From DATLFQ01 sp035540915 (GTDB lineage Bacteria > Actinomycetota > Acidimicrobiia > Acidimicrobiales > GCA-2861595), in NCBI GenBank assembly GCA_035540915.1, contig DATLFQ010000008.1:1-10763 (forward strand): a stretch of 10,763 nucleotides of DNA, given 5' to 3'. The notes under the pieces were generated by a model. The model was not told the origin of the DNA, searched no databases, and worked only from the letters and a program-made list of their open reading frames with translations. A program made the position numbers and the translations under genes. The stretch's first letter is position 1. Each line of letters opens with the position of its first letter. Below are positions 6,983-10,763 of this stretch, piece after piece.

Positions 6983-7106
6983 CAGCGCGACGCCGTCCTC
7001 GTCGCCCAGGAGCGAGGCCAGCCAGCCGTCGACGTCGTCGGCGTAGGCCCGGGCCAGGTCGACCCCCCGCCGCGCCGGGTCGGGGGCCGGCGGCCGATGT
7101 GGGAGG

Positions 7107-7445
7107 TCAGATGGCGTCGTCGCCCATCTCCCCGGTGCGGATGCGGATGACCCGGCCGACGTCGGTGACCCACACCTTGCCGTCGCCGATCTTGTCGGTC
7201 CGGGCGGCGGCCACGATGGCGTCGGCGATCCGATCGACGTCGGCCTCGGTGGCCAGCACCTCGACGCGCACCTTCGGGACGAAGTCCACCGTGTACTCGG
7301 CCCCCCGGTACACCTCGGTGTGGCCCCGCTGGCGGCCGAAGCCCTGCACCTCCGACACCGTCATGCCCTGCACGTCCAGCGCCTTGAGCGCCTCCTTCAC
7401 GTCGTCCACCTTGAAGGGCTTGACGATGGCGGTGACGAGCTTCAT
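7107..7445 (-). CDS. glnK: Nitrogen regulatory PII protein
   Basis: 112 residues, the standard PII length. The T-loop RGHTEVYRGAEYTVDFVPK carries Tyr51, the residue nucleotidylated by GlnD. The B-loop and C-terminal signatures are present (TDKIGDGKVWVTDVGRVIRIRTGE, split around residues 83-106). PII trimers bind ATP, ADP and 2-oxoglutarate and block the Amt channel when nitrogen is plentiful. The ATG at 7445 overlaps the amt stop as ATGA, so translation is coupled, and a GGAGG lies five bases upstream. The pairing with amt supports the name glnK over glnB; the sequences alone do not distinguish them. Confidence 0.97.
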   Translation of the reverse strand: MKLVTAIVKPFKVDDVKEALKALDVQGMTVSEVQGFGRQRGHTEVYRGAEYTVDFVPKVRVEVLATEADVDRIADAIVAAARTDKIGDGKVWVTDVGRVIRIRTGEMGDDAI

Positions 7446-8707
7446 CCGATCCTCCCCATGCTGCCGAATTCCCCGAGGTTGTAGGCGGTCTCGGCGTGCT
7501 GCGTCGTGTCGAGGCCGGCGGACTCGTCGTCGCCGGGGACCCGCAGGCCGAGAGCGCCGTCGACGAGCTTGGCCAGTATGAACGAGACGATGCCCGAGTA
7601 GGCGATCGTCGCCCCGACGGCGACGAGCTGGTCGAGCAGGATCTCGGCGCCGCCGCCCAGGAGGATGCCGTCCGCGCCCAACGCGTTGACCTCGGTGTCG
7701 GCGAAGAACGCCAGCAGCAGTGAGCCGATGACCCCGCCGACCAGGTGCACGCCGACCACGTCGAGCGAGTCGTCGTAGCCGAAGCGGAACTTGAGCTGGA
7801 TGGCCAGGAAGCAGAACGAGCCGGCCAGGAAGCCGATGACCAGCGGGGCCATGCCGCCCACGAAACCGGCGCACGGCGTTATGGCCACCAGCCCGGCGAC
7901 GGCCCCTGACGCGGCACCGAGCGTGGTCGGCTTCCCGTCCTTGAGGCGCTCGACGAACAGCCACCCCAGCATCCCGGCCGCGGCGGCCAGGTGGGTGTTC
8001 AGCAGGGCCTGGCCGGCCAGGCTGTTCGCGCCCAGGGCCGAGCCGGCGTTGAAGCCGATCCACCCGAACCACAAGATCCCGGTGCCCAGGAGCGTCAGCG
8101 GCAGCGAGTGCGGGGGCATGGCCTCACGGGGCCAGCCCTTGCGCCTGCCGACCACCAGCACCAGGACCAGGGCGGCGATGCCGGCGTTGATGTGGACCAC
8201 CGTGCCGCCGGCGAAGTCCAGGGCGCCCCGCTCGAACAGCCAGCCCGTGGGGCTGAACACCCAGTGGGCCACGGGCGAGTAGACGATCACGAGCCAGAGG
8301 CCGATGAACACGGCGTAGGCGCTGAAGCGCAGGCGGTCGGCCGTGGCCCCGGTGATCAGCGCGGGAGTGATCACCGCGAACATCATCTGGTAGGCGAGGA
8401 AGACCACGGCCGGGATGGTGAGGGCGAAGTCGCCCACGTAGCCCGGCAGGGCCAGGTCCCCGGTGCCGATGTCCTTCAGGAACGCGAAGTCGAAGTTGCC
8501 GATGAGGCCACCGCCGTCGCCGAAGGCCAGGCTGAACCCGACGGTGACCCACAGGACGCTGACCAGGCCCATGGAGAAGAAGTTCTGCATGAGCATGCCG
8601 AGCACGTTCTTGGAGCGGACCATGCCGGCGTAGAAGAAGGCCAGGCCCGGTGTCATGAAGAGGACCAGCGCCGCCGACACCAGGACCCACGCGGTGTTGC
8701 CCTCCAT
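7442..8707 (-). CDS. amt: Ammonium transporter Amt
   Basis: 421 residues, about eleven membrane segments, N-terminus outside as in other Amt proteins without a cleaved signal. Family features: FFYAGMVRSKNVLGMLMQN (24-42), Asp164 in the ALDFAGGTVVHINAG motif, and the twin pore histidines His172 (VVHINAG) and His321 (VVGVHLVGG). The second reads HL where many Amt proteins have HG. The cytoplasmic tail after the last helix (about 385-421) is short. The trimeric channel conducts ammonium for assimilation and is gated by PII, encoded directly downstream with an overlapping ATGA. ATG at 8707 follows a GGAGG about six bases upstream. A complete GlnR box lies 58-95 bp upstream and a 10-bp hairpin adjoins the ribosome site. 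Confidence 0.97.
   Translation of the reverse strand: MEGNTAWVLVSAALVLFMTPGLAFFYAGMVRSKNVLGMLMQNFFSMGLVSVLWVTVGFSLAFGDGGGLIGNFDFAFLKDIGTGDLALPGYVGDFALTIPAVVFLAYQMMFAVITPALITGATADRLRFSAYAVFIGLWLVIVYSPVAHWVFSPTGWLFERGALDFAGGTVVHINAGIAALVLVLVVGRRKGWPREAMPPHSLPLTLLGTGILWFGWIGFNAGSALGANSLAGQALLNTHLAAAAGMLGWLFVERLKDGKPTTLGAASGAVAGLVAITPCAGFVGGMAPLVIGFLAGSFCFLAIQLKFRFGYDDSLDVVGVHLVGGVIGSLLLAFFADTEVNALGADGILLGGGAEILLDQLVAVGATIAYSGIVSFILAKLVDGALGLRVPGDDESAGLDTTQHAETAYNLGEFGSMGRIG
7451..7455 (-). promoter_or_regulatory. Ribosome binding site of glnK inside the amt 3' end
   Basis: GGAGG on the minus strand, five bases before the glnK ATG and within the last codons of amt. Confidence 0.75.
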
Positions 8708-8713
8708 TGCCCC

Positions 8714-8718
8714 CCTCC
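8714..8718 (-). promoter_or_regulatory. Ribosome binding site of amt
   Basis: GGAGG on the minus strand, followed by GGGGCA and the ATG at 8707. Its first base is also the last base of a 10-bp hairpin stem (8718-8744), so folding of the leader could affect its access. Confidence 0.7.
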
Positions 8719-8744
8719 AGACCGGCCGGGAACGGGCCGGTCTG
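8718..8744. repeat. Perfect 10-bp inverted repeat in the amt leader
   Basis: CAGACCGGCC and GGCCGGTCTG flank a seven-base loop (8728-8734). As RNA on the minus strand this is a strong GC hairpin directly upstream of the amt ribosome site. It could attenuate or stabilise amt mRNA, or end transcription from the oxidoreductase gene upstream, whose stop is about 60 bp away. Confidence 0.6.
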
Positions 8745-8764
8745 CGCCAGCTTCCCGTCGGGAG

Positions 8765-8802
8765 GTTTCCCGGTCGTGGCGCGGATGTTTCCTTCGTGTG
8801 AA
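8765..8802 (-). promoter_or_regulatory. GlnR box (two a/b half-site pairs) controlling amt-glnK-glnD
   Basis: Read on the minus strand from 8802: TTCAC, six bases, GAAAC, six bases, GCCAC, six bases, GAAAC. This is the architecture of the Streptomyces GlnR box, gTnAC-n6-GaAAC repeated twice, with exact 6-6-6 spacing. Both b-sites are perfect; each a-site differs at one base. GlnR is the OmpR-type global nitrogen regulator and its best-known targets include amtB-glnK-glnD, the same operon as here. The box starts one base after the stop of the upstream gene and ends 57 bp before the amt start. Activation under nitrogen limitation is inferred. I do not see a clear -10 between box and start. Confidence 0.8.
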
Positions 8803-8803
8803 C

Positions 8804-10168
8804 TCAGGCTGACGTGCGGGCCAGCCGCCGGGCCGCCACCTGCACGGGGTCCCACACCGGCGAGAACGGCGGCGCGTAGGACAGGTCCAGGCCGACCAGG
8901 TCGTCGGCGGTCATGCCCGCGGTGAGGGCGGTGGCGACCACGTCGACCCGCTTGGCCGCGCCCTCGGCGCCGACGAGCTGGGCGCCCAGCAACCGCCCCG
9001 ATCCCCGCTCGGCCAGCATCTTCACGACGATCTCGCCGGCGCCCGGGTAGTAGCCGGCCCGGGTGCTGCTGGTGATGCGGACCGACTCGTGGACCAGGCC
9101 GGCCCGGTCGGCCTCGGCCGACGACAGCCCCGTGCGAGCCACCTCCGTCGCGCACACCCGGGTCACCGCGGTGCCGACGACGCCCGGGAAGGTGGCGTAG
9201 CCGCCGCCGATGTTGATGCCGGCCACGCGACCCTGCTTGTTGGCGTGGGTGCCGAGCGGCGCGTGGACCGCTGCCCGCGAGACCAGGTGGAACGACTGGC
9301 AGCAGTCGCCCGCCGCCCAGACCCCGTCGGCCCGGCCGCCCGAGACCAGCACGGCCTGCTGGCAGGCGTCGACCACCAGCGCGCCCCGGACGCCGGTGGC
9401 CAGGCCGGCAGCGGCGGCCAGGCCGGTGTGGGGCGCCACGCCCAGCCCCAGGAGGACCAGGTCGGCGGGCAGCTCGCCGTCGGCCGTGGCGACGCCGCCG
9501 CCGGGGGGGAACCCCGTGACCGCCACGCCCGTCCGGACCTCGACGCCGTGGTGCCGCAGCGCGGCGGTGACCAGCGCGCCCATGTCCGGGTCGAGGCTGC
9601 CCATCACCTCGGCGGCCTGCTCGACGACCGTCACCGAGGGGCAGCCCCGGCGGGCGAAGGCCTCGGCCATCTCCAGGCCGATGTAGCCGCCACCCACCAC
9701 GACGACCCGCTGCGGCCCGTCGCCCTGCACGTGCTCGAGCAGGTGGGCGGCGTCTTCCAGGGTCTGGACCCCGTGGACGTGGGCGCCGTCGACGCCGGGC
9801 AGGTCGGGCCGGACGGGGCGGGCGCCGGTGGCGAGGTGCAGCAGGTCGAACCCCAGCTGGTAGGTCCGGCCGTGGCCGTGGTCGACCACCTCCACCGTGC
9901 GCGCGTCGAGGTCGAGGGCCACCGCCTCGTGGCCCGTGCGGGCGTCGATGCGGTACTTCTCCCGGAACTCCCTCGGGCTGCGCACCACGAGGTCGTCCAC
10001 GGAGCCCACCTCGCCGCCCACCACGAAGGGGATCCCGCAGGCCGAGTAGCTGGTCCACCGGCCGCGCTCGAGGGCGACGATCTGCAGGTCGTCACGGCGG
10101 CGCCGGGCCTGGGAGGCGGCCGACATGCCGGCCGCGTCGCCGCCCACCACCAGGAGGCGCGTGCTCAC
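8804..10168 (-). CDS. FAD-dependent pyridine nucleotide-disulfide oxidoreductase, CoA-disulfide reductase/NADH oxidase type
   Basis: 454 residues, usual length. FAD-binding motif VVGGDAAGMSAA (7-18); redox cysteine Cys44 in the SACGIPF motif, the single-cysteine site of CoA-disulfide reductase, NADH oxidase and related enzymes; NAD(P)H-binding motif VVVVGGGYIGLEMAE (155-169); second FAD motif GVWAAGDCC (282-290); and a C-terminal dimerisation domain with GYYPG (372-376) and LSYAPPFSPVWDPV (429-442), the tyrosine-bearing signature of the CoA-disulfide reductase group. It would use NAD(P)H to reduce a small disulfide, polysulfide or oxygen in the cytoplasm; the exact substrate is open. GTG start at 10168, with no Shine-Dalgarno but TATGGT six bases upstream, so probably leaderless. 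Divergent from the four-cysteine protein gene with 17 bp between them. Confidence 0.9.
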   Translation of the reverse strand: MSTRLLVVGGDAAGMSAASQARRRRDDLQIVALERGRWTSYSACGIPFVVGGEVGSVDDLVVRSPREFREKYRIDARTGHEAVALDLDARTVEVVDHGHGRTYQLGFDLLHLATGARPVRPDLPGVDGAHVHGVQTLEDAAHLLEHVQGDGPQRVVVVGGGYIGLEMAEAFARRGCPSVTVVEQAAEVMGSLDPDMGALVTAALRHHGVEVRTGVAVTGFPPGGGVATADGELPADLVLLGLGVAPHTGLAAAAGLATGVRGALVVDACQQAVLVSGGRADGVWAAGDCCQSFHLVSRAAVHAPLGTHANKQGRVAGINIGGGYATFPGVVGTAVTRVCATEVARTGLSSAEADRAGLVHESVRITSSTRAGYYPGAGEIVVKMLAERGSGRLLGAQLVGAEGAAKRVDVVATALTAGMTADDLVGLDLSYAPPFSPVWDPVQVAARRLARTSA

Positions 10169-10173
10169 GGGCG

Positions 10174-10180
10174 TACCATA
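10174..10180. promoter_or_regulatory. Overlapping divergent -10 elements (TACCATA / TATGGTA)
   Basis: On the plus strand TACCAT (10174-10179) ends six bases before the GTG at 10186. On the minus strand TATGGT (10180-10175) ends six bases before the GTG at 10168. Both fit TANNNT and both place the start of transcription at the start codon. The two hexamers share five base pairs, so this is a symmetric bidirectional core promoter. Neither side shows a good -35. Confidence 0.55.
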
Positions 10181-10185
10181 GGGGG

Positions 10186-10377
10186 GTGGGGGTGCGGGCC
10201 GACTGCCGTCACTACCTGGAGCGCAGCACCTCGCCGCAGGAGAAGGTGCAGCGCTGCCGGATCGACGTCGCCGAACTGGACCCCTTCGGCTGCCCGGCCG
10301 ACTGCCTGTTCTTCGAGGGCCGCACCATCACCGACACCGGTTGGACCCGCGACCCCGGCCCCCGCACCGAGGGCTAG
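10186..10377 (+). CDS. Small four-cysteine protein, 63 residues
   Basis: Four cysteines at 7, 24, 36 and 40 in the motifs ADCRHY, QRCRID and FGCPADCLFFEGR; the C-x3-C pair followed by LFFE looks like a metal site, Zn or Fe-S. I recall similar short uncharacterised proteins in other actinobacteria (DCRHY ... RC ... CPxxCLFFE ... GW), but cannot name the family. No signal peptide, presumably cytoplasmic. GTG at 10186 is preferred by the TANNNT hexamer six bases upstream; a second GTG at 10192 is possible. It is divergent from a flavin oxidoreductase and convergent with a ferredoxin gene, whose stop overlaps its own in one CTAG. The setting suggests a redox or metal role; unproven. Confidence 0.75.
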   Translation: MGVRADCRHYLERSTSPQEKVQRCRIDVAELDPFGCPADCLFFEGRTITDTGWTRDPGPRTEG

Positions 10378-10583
10378 GCCAGCTGCTCGCCGTCCTCGAA
10401 CACGCTGAGGGCCCCGGTCGGGCAGTTGACGGCGGCCCGCACCACCTGGTCGGTGGGGACCGCGTCGGGGTCGACGACGACCGCGATGCGCTGGGAGTCG
10501 AGGTGGAAGACCCCGGGGGCGGCGCTGATGCATGTCTTGGACCCGATGCAGCGGGCCCGCTCCACCTTCACCTCGACGGCCAT
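10374..10583 (-). CDS. Ferredoxin, three-cysteine (3Fe-4S type)
   Basis: 69 residues. Cys12 and Cys18 in RCIGSKTC and Cys54 in NCPTGALSV give the C-x5-C ... CP pattern of small actinobacterial ferredoxins that bind a 3Fe-4S cluster (the middle cysteine of a C-x2-C-x2-C site is Ser15 here). Such ferredoxins pass electrons to cytochrome P450s or other oxidoreductases. No P450 is in the window; the nearest partner candidate is the flavin oxidoreductase at 8804-10168. The ATG at 10583 is chosen over an upstream in-frame GTG (10610) because the domain starts there and TACCCT lies exactly six bases before it. Acidic C-terminal tail EDGEQLA is usual. Confidence 0.88.
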   Translation of the reverse strand: MAVEVKVERARCIGSKTCISAAPGVFHLDSQRIAVVVDPDAVPTDQVVRAAVNCPTGALSVFEDGEQLA

Positions 10584-10589
10584 AACGCC

Positions 10590-10595
10590 AGGGTA
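10590..10595 (-). promoter_or_regulatory. Putative -10 element of the ferredoxin gene
   Basis: TACCCT on the minus strand, six bases before the ATG at 10583; no Shine-Dalgarno, so the transcript is probably leaderless. It lies in the 17-bp gap after the stop of the upstream gene. Confidence 0.5.
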
Positions 10596-10600
10596 CGGCG

Positions 10601-10763
10601 CTACGACCAACGGAGGATGGCCCCGAGGCCGCCCTTGGGGCCGCCGCCGCCCGGCACCACCCGCACGCCGGCGCCGGTGCCAAGGGCGGCCCGCACGGCG
10701 ACGTCCACCAGCCGGCCCTCGACCGGCTGGGATGCGCCGAAGCCGGCCACCTCGGCGGCGGTG
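10601..10763 (-). CDS. C-terminal end of an unidentified protein (partial)
   Basis: The last 53 residues of a gene running in from the right edge; TAG stop at 10603-10601. It contains GFGASQPVEGRLVDVAVRAA, then a short strand GVRVVPGGG and a Gly-rich stretch GPKGGLGAILRWS at the end. A helix, a hydrophobic strand and a terminal 'GxGAILR' are reminiscent of the C-terminal domain of bacterial eRF1/Rv2629-like proteins, but too little is present to be sure. It is 17 bp upstream of the ferredoxin gene on the same strand. Confidence 0.6.
   Translation of the reverse strand, partial: TAAEVAGFGASQPVEGRLVDVAVRAALGTGAGVRVVPGGGGPKGGLGAILRWS

Noticed and set aside
4778..7150. A 790-codon open frame on the plus strand
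   Set aside because: It lies exactly opposite glnD. Its translation is Arg/Gly/His/Val-rich with no domain, as expected for antisense of GC-rich coding DNA.
8124..10058. A 644-codon open frame on the minus strand
   Set aside because: Out-of-frame shadow of the oxidoreductase and amt genes; composition is Arg/Gly/Pro-rich and it spans the regulatory gap between them.
9089..10408. A 439-codon open frame on the plus strand
   Set aside because: Antisense of the oxidoreductase; His/Gly/Val-rich translation without domains.
1..10763. Possible mobile element, defence island or toxin-antitoxin pair
   Set aside because: No transposase, integrase, nuclease, methylase or antitoxin motif and no flanking direct repeats are seen; composition is uniform apart from one short promoter island.

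Overview
The window is very GC-rich, densely packed and coded on both strands. GlnR-box architecture in front of an amt-glnK-glnD operon, leaderless-looking starts with a TANNNT hexamer six bases upstream, an Rrf2 regulator and Ala/Pro/Thr-rich secreted proteins all point to an actinobacterium. My guess is the class Acidimicrobiia or a related uncultured lineage, but this is inferred from style and not from a marker gene. I see no rRNA, tRNA, CRISPR array, insertion sequence or prophage gene.

Left part (1-2161): the N-terminal piece of a lipoprotein that looks like an M1-family metallopeptidase (minus strand, runs off the left edge), divergent from a 159-residue protein I do not recognise. 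That protein converges, with a one-base gap, on a NUDIX hydrolase. The NUDIX gene is divergent from a cysteine-free Rrf2-family regulator.

Middle (2162-4716): a 209-bp intergenic region with a plausible sigma-70 type promoter leads into a small secreted protein of 151 residues. It converges on a 613-residue secreted protein made of eight HAF-type repeats, an Ig-like domain and a C-terminal beta-rich domain. A strong GC hairpin lies between the two stop codons and can serve both.

Nitrogen operon (4817-8802, minus strand): amt (ammonium channel), glnK/glnB (PII protein with Tyr51) and glnD (uridylyl- or adenylyltransferase for PII). The amt stop and the glnK start overlap as ATGA. Upstream of amt there is a complete four-half-site GlnR box with exact six-base spacers. 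This is the strongest regulatory statement the sequence supports: nitrogen limitation would turn on ammonium uptake together with its PII control circuit. GlnD lacks a conventional start codon for its full N-terminus.

Right part (8804-10763): a CoA-disulfide-reductase-like FAD/NAD(P)H oxidoreductase; a divergent 63-residue four-cysteine protein that shares an overlapping symmetric -10 element with it; a three-cysteine ferredoxin whose stop codon overlaps that of the small protein inside one CTAG; and the C-terminal end of an unidentified protein at the right edge. The three complete genes form a plausible redox neighbourhood.

Overall this looks like ordinary actinobacterial chromosome with several interesting regulatory details. 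I did not find convincing evidence of a new multi-gene defence or mobile system.
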